Virus record (IMG/VR): IMGVR_UViG_3300003323_000451
Location: 1 to 27,499 of that record
Length of the DNA stretch: 27,499 nucleotides
Reading direction: 5' to 3' (one strand)
Source: a virus
Made by a program: the position numbers and the translations under genes. Position 1 is the first letter of the stretch; each line of letters starts with the position of its first letter. Below the pieces are notes generated by a model. That model saw only the letters and a list, made by a program, of their open reading frames with translations. It did not search any database and had not been told where the DNA came from. Below, piece by piece: positions 11,312 through 19,875 of this stretch.

Positions 11312-12267
11312 ACCGCCCTCCGCTTCATGCCGGACGCAAATCCGAGAGCGACAAGGCGTTGGCGGATCTCGTCGACGCTCATGCGCCGCGCGGTGTCGCT
11401 GCACAGCGGAGCATCCAAGCGGTCGCCTTCCGCGCCGGCGACCCAATATGGACCACGACGCCCGAACTGAGCGCGCTCGTCATCGCTGACCATGCTCTCA
11501 TGCAGTTTTTCCCCGGGCCGGAGCGCGGAAACCTGCATTCGGCCGCCCATGGCCTCGACCAAGTCTTTGACCTGATAGGCCGGCATCTCGGGAACGACGA
11601 TCTCGCCGCCGTGGGCCTGGTCGAAACTCCACACGACGAGGTCGACTGCTTCGTCGAGCGTGAGCCAGAAGCGCGTGCAGAACGGATTGGTGACGGGAAG
11701 ACGCTCCACGCCTTGATCCAGCAGCGCACGCCAAGCCGGGACGACGCTGCCGCGGCTCCCGGTGACGTTGCCGTAGCGCGCCACCGCGAATTTCGTCTTT
11801 CCAGCCGCGTAGGCGTTGGCAGCGCAGAACAGCTTTTCGCTGACGAGTTTGGTGGCACCGTAAAGGTTTGCCGGCGCGCTGGCCTTGTCGGTGGAGAGTG
11901 CCACCACCTTTTTGACGCCGGTGCGGATTGATGCCTCGATGACGTTCTGAGCACCGAGGATGTTCGTTCGGACGGCCTCGAACGGGTTGTATTCCAGAAG
12001 CGGGACGATCTTCAGCGCCGCCGCATGCACGACGATGTCAACGCCACGCATTGCCATCTCCAGGCGATCGCGGTCGCGCACGTCGCCAATGAAGAAGCGC
12101 ACCCGATCATCTGCCATAGCCTGCGCCATGGCGTGCTGCTTCTGCTCGTCACGCGAGAAGACGACAATGCGGCCCACGCCGTCAGCCAGCGCGCGGGCGA
12201 CGAAGGCGTTGCCGAAGGAGCCGGTGGCCCCGGTAACGAGAACGGATTGTCCGGAAAGTGTGGTCAC
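11308..12267 (-). CDS. pseB: UDP-GlcNAc 4,6-dehydratase (inverting), PseB-type
   Basis: This 319-residue extended short-chain dehydrogenase has TGATGSFG (residues 12-19) as the NADP-binding loop and GDVRDRDRL (61-69). LSTDKASAPANLYGATK (124-140) holds the Thr126-Asp127-Lys128 and Tyr136...Lys140 residues characteristic of PseB/FlaA1. A substrate-domain segment ARYGNVTGSRGSVVP follows. PseB converts UDP-GlcNAc to UDP-2-acetamido-2,6-dideoxy-beta-L-arabino-hex-4-ulose, the first step to pseudaminic acid. GTG 12267 fits the usual N-terminus and has GGGA six bases upstream; GTG 12279 is an alternative. No PseC aminotransferase is visible, so pathway completion would need host genes. About 120 bases separate it from the ejection gene, without a clear promoter or terminator. 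Confidence 0.85.
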   Translation of the reverse strand: MTTLSGQSVLVTGATGSFGNAFVARALADGVGRIVVFSRDEQKQHAMAQAMADDRVRFFIGDVRDRDRLEMAMRGVDIVVHAAALKIVPLLEYNPFEAVRTNILGAQNVIEASIRTGVKKVVALSTDKASAPANLYGATKLVSEKLFCAANAYAAGKTKFAVARYGNVTGSRGSVVPAWRALLDQGVERLPVTNPFCTRFWLTLDEAVDLVVWSFDQAHGGEIVVPEMPAYQVKDLVEAMGGRMQVSALRPGEKLHESMVSDDERAQFGRRGPYWVAGAEGDRLDAPLCSDTARRMSVDEIRQRLVALGFASGMKRRAV

Positions 12268-12389
12268 GCGCGGTCCCACGATCAGACGCGCGAGCTCGTG
12301 CTCACGGCATCCAAGGTTGAACCGCAGGCGCTGCGGCGGAGGTCGGCCAGCGCGGCCGTATCGAGACGGCGTGTCCCGTTAGACGTGTA

Positions 12390-14117
12390 CTACGGAGTCG
12401 CCTCGTCAGGAAGCGCGTACGGGGAGGCGTTGGCGGCGTACGGGGCGGCGGCGGGCCCCAGCGCGCGCGGGAGGGTCCAGCGAGACAGAGGAGGGAGCCC
12501 CCGCAGCGCCGCGACGGCAGGACGCTGCCATGCCTGTTGAGAGGCAAGGTAGGCTTGGGCCGGCCGGGACATGATGGTGCGCCCGACCAGCGCAGGCGCG
12601 ATCGCACCGGCCGCGGCTCCCTTCAGCCGGTCCGTAAAATCCCCCTCGGTTCCGGCGGCCCCGAGCGCAGCGCCGACCGGCATGGTCATGAGGTGGGTCG
12701 CGGCGCGCGGCGCCGTGCCGGACTGCGGGAGCGGCGTCAGGATGGCATTCCCGGCGCGCACAGGCTCCGCGTAGTCCCCGCGGCCGCGGGCATACCCACG
12801 CCGGTCGGAAGCGCTGCTGGTGATCGCCTGACGCATCCGGGCCGGGCTCAAGGCTCCTTCGGCTGCGGCCTCTCCGCCGCCGGCCGCCACGCGCTCGATC
12901 GGCAACAGATTTCGGTATTGGTTTCGCACCTCGCGCCATGCGCCAGCGTCAGCCGGATTGCGGGCCGCGATCGACCTCTCCATCAGGTCGTCCATGGAGT
13001 TTCTGACATCGGCGAGGAACATCGACAACTCGGGGTCCTTGGCCTGTCCGCGGCGCATGCGTTCGATCCGGGACCGCAGCGCTTTGTACTGTTCGCCGGA
13101 CATCACCGGATTGTTGGCGAACTGGTTATAGGCGTGCTGGATGATGTTCTCGACCATCGGCTTTCGCAGGGGGTCCTGGAACAAATAGTCGTAGTCCCGC
13201 GCGGCCGTGTTCAGGTCCATGAAATACTGGCGGTCGATCGGTGCATCGTTGCGCGCGGCCAATCGGTCAAATTGCTGACCGATGCGGGTCCCAGCTCGGG
13301 CCACCACGTCCGGCGTGGCTCGGTCCGCATTCTCACCGATGCGCCGCAACATGGCACGGCTGAACTCCTCACCGACACGGCGCTCGGACTCGGTAGCTCG
13401 GCCGCCAGCGCCTGGCAGATCACCCAGATGGCTCTCGGCATAGCGCAGCGCCTTGCGACCCGTGACCTGACCGGCTGTCGGGTTGACGCCCTCCTGCGTC
13501 AGCGTATCCACGAGCGCTTGGCGCTCCGGCGTGATCGGGAGAGGCGCGGCGGTACGGGCCAGCCCGCGGGGCGTCAGGGCGCCGAGCACCGCCCCCATGA
13601 TCCGGCCATATCCCTCGCTGGATTCGCCGCGCAGAAGCTGCCCGAACAACTCGGACATGCCACCGGAAGCCGCCGCGGTCGTGGCCTTCCCGGCTATGCC
13701 CCCCGGTCCAATGTAGCTCACCGGATTCGTGACCGCGCGCGTTGTGCCGCGCGCCACCTCGCCGGCTTGGCTCTGCGGCTCGTAGAACTTGCCAGTGTAG
13801 CCTTCGATAGCCCTTTGCAACTCCGCGGAGCCAGGCAGAAGATACTCGGCGTTCGGCAGTTTGCCGGCCGCGTTCGGCGTCATGCTTGGCGGGGGCAACG
13901 GGCCACGGGCGATGCGCTCAATGTCGCCCGGAAGGCCAATTGCATCGATAGGGCCATGGGCCAGACCGATGCCACCGGATTTGGCGATGTCGGCGACCGC
14001 TCCTTCCGGCGCAAGGGCCGGCTTGTCGGGTCGCGCCTTCGGCACCCCCGCAAACGGGTTGTCGATCGCCCATCCCGGCGCGTCGGCCTGTGCCCAATCC
14101 GGAGTGTCGTTTGCCAT
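12390..14117 (-). CDS. Probable internal virion / DNA-ejection protein (575 residues)
   Basis: This 575-residue protein starts at ATG 14117, directly after the TAA of the preceding large gene. It begins with a low-complexity Trp/Pro/Ala segment (PDWAQADAPGWAIDNPFAGV), an amphipathic region around LPGDIERIARG, Gly/Ala-rich hydrophobic stretches, long charged helices (around 250-400) and a second Gly/Ala-rich C-terminal part. This composition, size and position beside another large protein at the end of the tail genes fit ejection proteins that pass into the host envelope during infection. No enzyme motif is seen. The TAG stop is followed by 35 in-frame sense codons, judged a chance extension. 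Confidence 0.65.
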   Translation of the reverse strand: MANDTPDWAQADAPGWAIDNPFAGVPKARPDKPALAPEGAVADIAKSGGIGLAHGPIDAIGLPGDIERIARGPLPPPSMTPNAAGKLPNAEYLLPGSAELQRAIEGYTGKFYEPQSQAGEVARGTTRAVTNPVSYIGPGGIAGKATTAAASGGMSELFGQLLRGESSEGYGRIMGAVLGALTPRGLARTAAPLPITPERQALVDTLTQEGVNPTAGQVTGRKALRYAESHLGDLPGAGGRATESERRVGEEFSRAMLRRIGENADRATPDVVARAGTRIGQQFDRLAARNDAPIDRQYFMDLNTAARDYDYLFQDPLRKPMVENIIQHAYNQFANNPVMSGEQYKALRSRIERMRRGQAKDPELSMFLADVRNSMDDLMERSIAARNPADAGAWREVRNQYRNLLPIERVAAGGGEAAAEGALSPARMRQAITSSASDRRGYARGRGDYAEPVRAGNAILTPLPQSGTAPRAATHLMTMPVGAALGAAGTEGDFTDRLKGAAAGAIAPALVGRTIMSRPAQAYLASQQAWQRPAVAALRGLPPLSRWTLPRALGPAAAPYAANASPYALPDEATP

Positions 14118-17021
14118 TTACGGCTCCACGCCGAAGCGCTGGATGAACTTGCCGCGGACCTCCGGGTGAGCCCGAGCATAGTCGATATCGGCTTGCGTCG
14201 GCTTGGGCCGCTCTCCGCCCGTCTTCTTGCCAGTCATCAGCCGGTCAAACGTCTGCTGCGCCTCAGGCGATAGGAACGTCATGGGGTCTTTCGTCGTGCC
14301 CATGCCGGAGTTGTAGGCTTTGCCCATCGCCTCGATGCGCGAACCAAGCAGCTGCGCCAGCGTCTTGTTCGTCTCGCGCATCTCCTCCGGCGACATGCCG
14401 GCGTGCATCAGGGCGCGCCACGACTTGATGCCGCTGATGGCCGTCTGGCTGCCGCGGAACGCCTTTTCCAATTCGTTGGACACGGCATCGGCTGCGGCAT
14501 CGAATTCTTTCACGCGTGGGTCTTGCTTGTGCTCCAGCACCCACTTCCGCGCTTCATTAAAGGTCTTGGTGGCCGGACCCCAATCGTCAGTCTTCCAGTT
14601 GTCGAGAGCCGCGCCTTTCTTGTCCAGCGTGTTGATGTGGCCGAGCACCGTGTTCAGCGCCGTGATGTTGCGGCCCTCAACGCCGGTGCTCGCGAAATTG
14701 GCGCGCGTTCTCGCGCGAGCATTGTAGTTCACGGCGTCGAACGACGGATCGTACTGAGTGACGAGATTCAGAACTGCCTGCCGCTGCTTCTGCGGAATGG
14801 CCGTGACCGGAATACGACCTTCCGAAATGCCCTTCACGAGATTCGCGCTCTCTGGCGGGAGCTTGTCGAGAAAGTCCTGACGAACCCCCGCAGGAGCGTC
14901 GCCAGCCACCGGCTTGGCGCCCGGCGGTAGCGCCGCTTCTTCTGGAACCGGTGCCGCGGCGGTCTGGACCGCAGCTGGCGCAGCCGCTGGCGCGCCTTCC
15001 ACCTTGGGCGTGACCTCCGGCTCTTGCCACTGCTGCCCGGTCTTCGGGTCAATGCGGATATACTGGCCCGTGGCCTGATCCTTGCGCGCGTAGACATCGC
15101 GGCCGAGCTCGTCGGTGCCGATCTTCACCGGCTGCATCTGCGTGATGTCGTGCTGCCTGATGCTTTCCTGCAACTGGCGCTCGCGCAGGCCATGGCTCTT
15201 CATGAACTGGTCGGCCTGCTGCATCAGCCGCTTGGCCTCAAGGTCCACGCGGCGATCCTGGGCGCCGTGCTGGCGCTGCTGCTCGAGCACCTTCAGCCCC
15301 TCAAGCGCGCCCTTCCCGATGTTGACCCCCGCGAACGGCGATGTGCCCGCCATCATGCCGAAACCAGCGGCCGCCAGCGCCTCCCACGGCGATCGCGGCG
15401 GCGTAGCGGCTCGATCAGCCGCAGGAGCCTCCTCGACCGCATCCGTCCCATCATCTTGCGGGTTCGGTTGCATGGGCTGCTGCACGGCGAACGGCTGCCG
15501 ACCGAATGTGCGCGATGGCGCGGCCGCAGGCGGCGCAGGCGGAACCACGCCGCGGGGCGCTGCCACGGGCGTAGCGTCCCACGCCATCGGCTTGCCCGGA
15601 CCGATAGCGTCTCCGTTCAGCACCGGGAACGGCGAGGCGTTCGCCGCTGGCGCCTGCGGGATATCCATGAACCGATCATTGATGAAAGCGCTTGGTGAGC
15701 CCGGATCCGGCGCGCCGCCATCGGCAAAGCCCTGACCGATGCTGAACGGGTTCACGGCACCGCCAGACGCATGTCGGAGGATGCGGCCGCCCTTCTGTGC
15801 GAGCAGCATCGGCAGGATCTTCATGGCCGCAGAGGCGATATTGCTCAGGTCCGAGCCGCCTGAGCCCCCAGACGCGCCACCGCCGCCACCGCCCGGCGCA
15901 GCCATCTGCATCGGCTGCGGATATGGCCCGGGCTTCATCTCGATGGTCGGCACAACATCGTCCACGGCACCGCCGGCATCGCGCGGCACGCGGCCGCCGC
16001 GGTTGCCGTACCAGGAGCCACCGTACGGATTTGGATAGCTCGGAGCATTCAGGGCCGAGCTGTAGCCCCCGGACATGCTCATCGGCGACGTGCCGCCGAA
16101 CCCGGCGGTGCCGGAGCCCTTCCCGCCCCCGCCTCCAATCAGGCTGCCAAGGCCGCTTCCGATGGAGCCGCCGAGCGGTCCGCCCATGACGGTGCCAGCG
16201 ATACCGAGCCCAGCGCCAAGAATCTGACTGAGCGCGCTCGGCTGAGCCGGAGTCGACACCTGCGTGCTCTGGCCGGCGGTCGTGCCGCCGAGCGCCGGAG
16301 CGACGCCACCGGTGACGCCAGCGAGATACTGCGCGGTCTGGAACGGGTAGGCCAACCGAGCGAGCGTGTTCTGATAGGGGGCGTTGAGTTCGGCTTGGCT
16401 CTGCTGCTGCTGAAGGCCACCGACGTTGAGCTGCGCGCCAGCCCCCTGGAGCTGCGCTGCCTGCGCCGCTGGCCCAAGCGAGCCGAGCGCGAAGGCACCC
16501 TGTGCCTGACGCTGTTTCTCGTTCTGCGCCGCCGCGAGCGCACTCTGGTAGATGCTCGCCGCGGTCTGGCCGGCCGTGAGGCCCTGCTGCCGCGCGAGCT
16601 CGGACTGACCGACGGCGATCCGGTCCGCACCGACGCCGCCAGCAGCCTGGGTGAGTTGTCCCGTGACGTTGCGATTCTGCTGCCCGAACGTCTCGGCCAG
16701 ATTGTCGAATATGCTCTTGGCGTACGGGTTGTAGTAGTTCTGGATGTCGGCTTCCGTGATCGGCGCGGCGCTGGCGTTCGCGTAGTTGGCCGCGCTCGTG
16801 AAATACGGGTTCGCGATCCCCTGCGCGTTGCGTACCGTCTGGAAGGCGGCCAACTGATCCGGGGTCAGGCCAGCGACTGGCGCAATCGGCTGCTGGAACG
16901 GCTGGTTCGCGGCCGCCGTCGCCATGTTGACGGCCTGCGTCCCAGCCTGCCCCACAGCCGGGTTTGGCGTGTAGGTTTGCGTCTGGGAGGTCTCGACCTT
17001 GTTGCTGCCCTTGGAGCCCAT
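14118..17021 (-). CDS. Large internal virion / ejection-type structural protein (967 residues)
   Basis: This 967-residue protein starts at ATG 17021 with AGGA eight bases upstream. The first 250 residues are Gln/Ala/Asn-rich helices. A hydrophobic Gly-rich segment (GAGLGIAGTVMGGPLGGSIG, about 270-290) and Gly/Ser/Pro-rich linkers follow. A motif GGR(V/I)xRxAxGGAV occurs twice (about 342-354 and 412-425). The middle is Pro/Ala-rich, with coiled-coil stretches near 600-640, and the C-terminal 250 residues are a helical domain (NITALNTVLGHINTLDKKG...). This mosaic is typical of podovirus proteins ejected with DNA. No lytic transglycosylase or peptidase motif is apparent. Confidence 0.7.
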   Translation of the reverse strand: MGSKGSNKVETSQTQTYTPNPAVGQAGTQAVNMATAAANQPFQQPIAPVAGLTPDQLAAFQTVRNAQGIANPYFTSAANYANASAAPITEADIQNYYNPYAKSIFDNLAETFGQQNRNVTGQLTQAAGGVGADRIAVGQSELARQQGLTAGQTAASIYQSALAAAQNEKQRQAQGAFALGSLGPAAQAAQLQGAGAQLNVGGLQQQQSQAELNAPYQNTLARLAYPFQTAQYLAGVTGGVAPALGGTTAGQSTQVSTPAQPSALSQILGAGLGIAGTVMGGPLGGSIGSGLGSLIGGGGGKGSGTAGFGGTSPMSMSGGYSSALNAPSYPNPYGGSWYGNRGGRVPRDAGGAVDDVVPTIEMKPGPYPQPMQMAAPGGGGGGASGGSGGSDLSNIASAAMKILPMLLAQKGGRILRHASGGAVNPFSIGQGFADGGAPDPGSPSAFINDRFMDIPQAPAANASPFPVLNGDAIGPGKPMAWDATPVAAPRGVVPPAPPAAAPSRTFGRQPFAVQQPMQPNPQDDGTDAVEEAPAADRAATPPRSPWEALAAAGFGMMAGTSPFAGVNIGKGALEGLKVLEQQRQHGAQDRRVDLEAKRLMQQADQFMKSHGLRERQLQESIRQHDITQMQPVKIGTDELGRDVYARKDQATGQYIRIDPKTGQQWQEPEVTPKVEGAPAAAPAAVQTAAAPVPEEAALPPGAKPVAGDAPAGVRQDFLDKLPPESANLVKGISEGRIPVTAIPQKQRQAVLNLVTQYDPSFDAVNYNARARTRANFASTGVEGRNITALNTVLGHINTLDKKGAALDNWKTDDWGPATKTFNEARKWVLEHKQDPRVKEFDAAADAVSNELEKAFRGSQTAISGIKSWRALMHAGMSPEEMRETNKTLAQLLGSRIEAMGKAYNSGMGTTKDPMTFLSPEAQQTFDRLMTGKKTGGERPKPTQADIDYARAHPEVRGKFIQRFGVEP

Positions 17022-17030
17022 GGTGCATTC

Positions 17031-17561
17031 CTACGCGGCGCGCGCTCCCGCAGCCGGAATGGCGGAAGCACTCGACGGCATCACGAAGAAGAACTCGCCA
17101 GCCTTCGGGAGCATCCGGCCGTACAGGCGGCACTTGGCCTCGGTGCGCTCGTTCGAGATGATGCCGGTGAACAGAGGCAACTTCACCGCCTCGACCTGCG
17201 ACTTCATCCATTCGATCAGCGCCCTCGCATGACCGGATTTCCTGCAATCCGGGTCGACGTAGACGATGAACTCCTCGATGTGCCGATCGCGCGTGTACCA
17301 GAACTCACCGATGGTGATGAAGCAGAGGCCTTCCAGTCGGCCGACGGGCCCGATGACGGCGATGAGCCCGCGGACACCGGTGTCGCCAACCGGAATGAGA
17401 TCGGGGCGCAGCGCGCGCTGGATAAACCACTCGACCTTGTCCGGCGCGAGCGTGAAAATTCCGTTCTCCGAGTGGCCGGCCAAGAACAGCCGCCAGATTT
17501 CCTGGTGGTCGTCGGGACCTGCGATGCGAACGTTGCTCGGCGCGAGCGTTCGATTGAGCAT
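17031..17561 (-). CDS. GNAT-type acetyltransferase in the virion operon
   Basis: This 176-residue protein starts at ATG 17561 with GGAG six bases upstream. It follows GNAT topology: VRIAGPDDHQEIWRLFLAG at the start, a central strand pair (GLCFITIGEFWYT), EEFIVYVDPDCRKSGHARAL where Arg/Gly/His residues correspond to the acetyl-CoA loop Q/R-x-x-G-x-G/A, and a late strand near KLPLFTGIISNE. GNAT enzymes transfer acetyl groups to amines of proteins or small molecules. Similar genes occur beside ejection genes in other podophages by recall, so this may be a virion-linked component, not part of the PseB route. Substrate is unknown. Confidence 0.75.
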   Translation of the reverse strand: MLNRTLAPSNVRIAGPDDHQEIWRLFLAGHSENGIFTLAPDKVEWFIQRALRPDLIPVGDTGVRGLIAVIGPVGRLEGLCFITIGEFWYTRDRHIEEFIVYVDPDCRKSGHARALIEWMKSQVEAVKLPLFTGIISNERTEAKCRLYGRMLPKAGEFFFVMPSSASAIPAAGARAA

Positions 17562-17563
17562 CT

Positions 17564-18337
17564 TCACTCCTTCACGGGGCCCGGAAGCCCCTTCAGCGTC
17601 TTGATGTGCTGCTGGCGGACCTGTTCGACGAACGAGTCGAGAATGCGGTGACCACGATCCATGTCGCCGCCGCCGATGCCCATCACCTGTTCCGGGTTCA
17701 GCACGTACTCGCCGCCGGCCGCGATCACCGGCACGCCGCCAGTTTCGCCGCCGTCTGCGCGCATCGATCCGCGGAAGCTGCGGGACATCTTCGGAGCCTT
17801 CGGGATGTGCGGCTTGCGGGCGCCGAGGCGAACCTGCTTGGTGCCGTATGGGCCCTGGTTGAACATCTGGCCGAGGACGTTGGCGCCGGATTCCGAATTG
17901 CCTTGGCCGAGCGCGGAAACGATGTCGGCCGGCAGCACGTAGCCACCAGCGCCCACGCTGATCGGCAGCCGGTCGGTGCGGCCTGGGACTGGCGAGCGCA
18001 GCATTCCGACGTGGTTGACGTCGTTGGCTTGGCGACGGGTGAACCAAGGAGCGGCAGCGCCACCGTCCGCGGCTAACATGACTTGACGATGCCGAACCGG
18101 AACCTTTGGACTTGGCCACCGATCGGGCGTAGCGTCAAACCGAGGACGAGGCGCAGGCGGCTCGCCGTAAAAGCGTTCGTCGAACGTGGCTCGTCCACCC
18201 TCCGCACGCTTGCGCCCGTACCGCCGCGCCGTACTGAGCGCCGCCGCGATCGCTTGGTCTCGCGGATGGCCTGCCGCAATCATCTCGCGGATGTTGTTCG
18301 CTTTCGCCCGTGCAGTTCCGGATTTGATGAGAGGCAT
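17564..18337 (-). CDS. Virion-region protein with MPLIKSG start and AGGEYVLNPEQV motif
   Basis: This 257-residue protein starts MPLIKSGTARAKANNIREMI at ATG 18337, overlapping the fibre gene stop (TGATG), with GGAGAG at good spacing. The first 45 residues form a basic helix pair ending AAALSTARRYGRK, familiar from many phage proteins. The middle is Arg/Pro/Gly-rich and probably extended. The C-terminus carries GGVPVIAAGGEYVLNPEQV, then a GGGDMDRGHRILDSFVEQVR helix. The AGGEYV(L/I)-P pattern recurs in phage structural proteins. It precedes the GNAT and ejection genes. Probably virion-associated; exact role unknown. Confidence 0.7.
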   Translation of the reverse strand: MPLIKSGTARAKANNIREMIAAGHPRDQAIAAALSTARRYGRKRAEGGRATFDERFYGEPPAPRPRFDATPDRWPSPKVPVRHRQVMLAADGGAAAPWFTRRQANDVNHVGMLRSPVPGRTDRLPISVGAGGYVLPADIVSALGQGNSESGANVLGQMFNQGPYGTKQVRLGARKPHIPKAPKMSRSFRGSMRADGGETGGVPVIAAGGEYVLNPEQVMGIGGGDMDRGHRILDSFVEQVRQQHIKTLKGLPGPVKE

Positions 18338-19875
18338 CAGGCTCTCCACTTTGCGGCAAGCACCTGATTGAGTTCGGTGCCATAGAAATTGTTGCCGGAC
18401 TCAAGCGCAGTGAAGGCGTTCAGACCAAGCGTCGGTGCCGCTATGTATGAAGCATGAGCGGTGAACGCGCCGACGTTCGACCAAGACGGCGTGCCCGCGA
18501 TCATGCCGCTCGTCACATTGCTGCTGTTGACGCCGATCCCGACCTGGCCGGTGCCGCTGACTGGGTTCAGCAATTGATCGAGCGACAAGCTGATTTCTTC
18601 CTGCGCGAGGCCGCAGAACGTCGTGATCGTGTTGGCCGAGCTGCCGTGCGACGGACGCCACGCGGGATTGCCGTAAACCCATGGCCCGACCGATGGGTCG
18701 CCGCCCTTCAGCATGACCGGCACAGGATTGAGCGGATTCGAGATGTCCCAGCGGCGGTTCTGTCCGTAGCTCCTATGGCACGTCACGGTGCCGTTGGACA
18801 GCGGCGCAATGCTGCCGACATACACCGCGGCACCAACCGCGATGTTGTTGAAATTGGTGCTGCCGTTTGTGAGCGTCATGGACACGGTGTTGGTCAGGAC
18901 CCCGCGCGTGCGAGACAGAGCGGTCGAGTTCGCACCACTGCCGCGGGCGCAGGCTCCAGGCGTCACAGACCCGGGCGTGGTGCCGGCCGTCCAGCTCGGC
19001 CCATAACCGAGGAACGTCCCGACACTGGAAAGCGTGGTCAGGAAGACGTCGTAAATGTTCCCGCCGAGAACCGCCGAAATGGATAGCGATAGGTCGGTCG
19101 TGATCTGGGTGGCGTAGAGCAGCGTGCCGCCGCTGCTCGCCAACGTCATCCAGCCGCCCTGCAGCGCAGTCAAGAAAACCGTGTTGCTCGTCACGTCCGA
19201 AGCGATGACGGGCACTCCGGTCGTTGGCGTGAGATACATCTGCGGCGTCGGGAGAGACGGGGCGGCCACGGTGAAAATCGCGCTCGTCGATCCGCCGGTC
19301 AGCGTGCATGCATAGAGCTGACCATTGGTCGCATCCCACACCACATCCGTGAGCGCGCCGTTCGAGGTCGCGGCATTGCCGGCAACGTTGCCGTTCGGAT
19401 TGCCGAGATACGAGTAGAGCTTCGCGACAGCGCTGGTGTCGGCCTGCGTCATGTTCGTGCCGTCCGAGAACGCGAACATGCGATTGCCTTGCGCCACGAC
19501 GGCGCCCGACGATCCCACCGCAACCGTGTTGACGGTGAACGTGAACGATCCAGACGAGTTGTTGGCAAGTTCGTAGAAGCTTCCGACCGCTGGGAACGAA
19601 AGCGTCAGGTTTTGCGTCAGCGTTCCGGTGAGGCTGTAATTGACGTTCTGGGCGATGCTCGACGGCAGCGTGAGCGCCGCCACCGAGCTCGGGGCGGTCG
19701 TTCCGGTCGAGCCATAGGTCACCGCGGCAATCGAGGTGCCGAGCGTGATGGCGTAGAAGCCGCCCAGATTCTGATCGAGCTGGTCAAAGTTCTGATTGAG
19801 AGGCGAGTCCCACGCATTCACCGCACCACCGTGCGGCGGGTAGGTCATGCCTTTATTGGGGGTCGGGCTGGCCAT
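18337..19875 (-). CDS. Probable tail fibre / receptor-binding protein
   Basis: This 512-residue protein starts at ATG 19875, coupled to the upstream small gene. Its N-terminus (KGMTYPPHGGAVNAWDSPLN, then QNFDQLDQNLGG) matches the head-attachment start of many podophage fibres. The rest is beta-rich with much Ser, Thr, Gly and Asn (for example AITLGTSIAAVTYGSTGTTA, SGSFTFTVNTVAVGSSGAVV, split), and the C-terminus is less repetitive with several Trp and a Cys. It would bind the host surface, probably a polysaccharide. No hydrolase motif is visible, so a depolymerase activity is not claimed. Confidence 0.7.
   Translation of the reverse strand: MASPTPNKGMTYPPHGGAVNAWDSPLNQNFDQLDQNLGGFYAITLGTSIAAVTYGSTGTTAPSSVAALTLPSSIAQNVNYSLTGTLTQNLTLSFPAVGSFYELANNSSGSFTFTVNTVAVGSSGAVVAQGNRMFAFSDGTNMTQADTSAVAKLYSYLGNPNGNVAGNAATSNGALTDVVWDATNGQLYACTLTGGSTSAIFTVAAPSLPTPQMYLTPTTGVPVIASDVTSNTVFLTALQGGWMTLASSGGTLLYATQITTDLSLSISAVLGGNIYDVFLTTLSSVGTFLGYGPSWTAGTTPGSVTPGACARGSGANSTALSRTRGVLTNTVSMTLTNGSTNFNNIAVGAAVYVGSIAPLSNGTVTCHRSYGQNRRWDISNPLNPVPVMLKGGDPSVGPWVYGNPAWRPSHGSSANTITTFCGLAQEEISLSLDQLLNPVSGTGQVGIGVNSSNVTSGMIAGTPSWSNVGAFTAHASYIAAPTLGLNAFTALESGNNFYGTELNQVLAAKWRA

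Noticed and set aside
12282-12389. Amber readthrough of the 575-residue protein by 35 codons to a TGA
   Set aside because: An open stretch of this length is common by chance in GC-rich DNA, and there is no stimulatory signal; it is also overlapped by an open frame leading into PseB.
12537-14273. A 578-codon plus-strand open frame opposite the 575-residue ejection-type gene
   Set aside because: It is the antisense shadow of a GC-rich coding gene: Arg/Gly/Leu-biased composition, no ribosome site, and it breaks the direction of the virion operon.
7701-16020. Several repeats of GC-rich short inverted sequences considered as CRISPR or attachment sites
   Set aside because: No regular repeat-spacer pattern was seen, and no integrase gene or direct-repeat pair supports an attachment site.
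16395-17651. A 418-codon plus-strand open frame across the 967-residue gene, the GNAT gene and the next gene
   Set aside because: It spans three well-supported minus-strand genes with coupled starts and is Arg-rich without domain features; judged a shadow.
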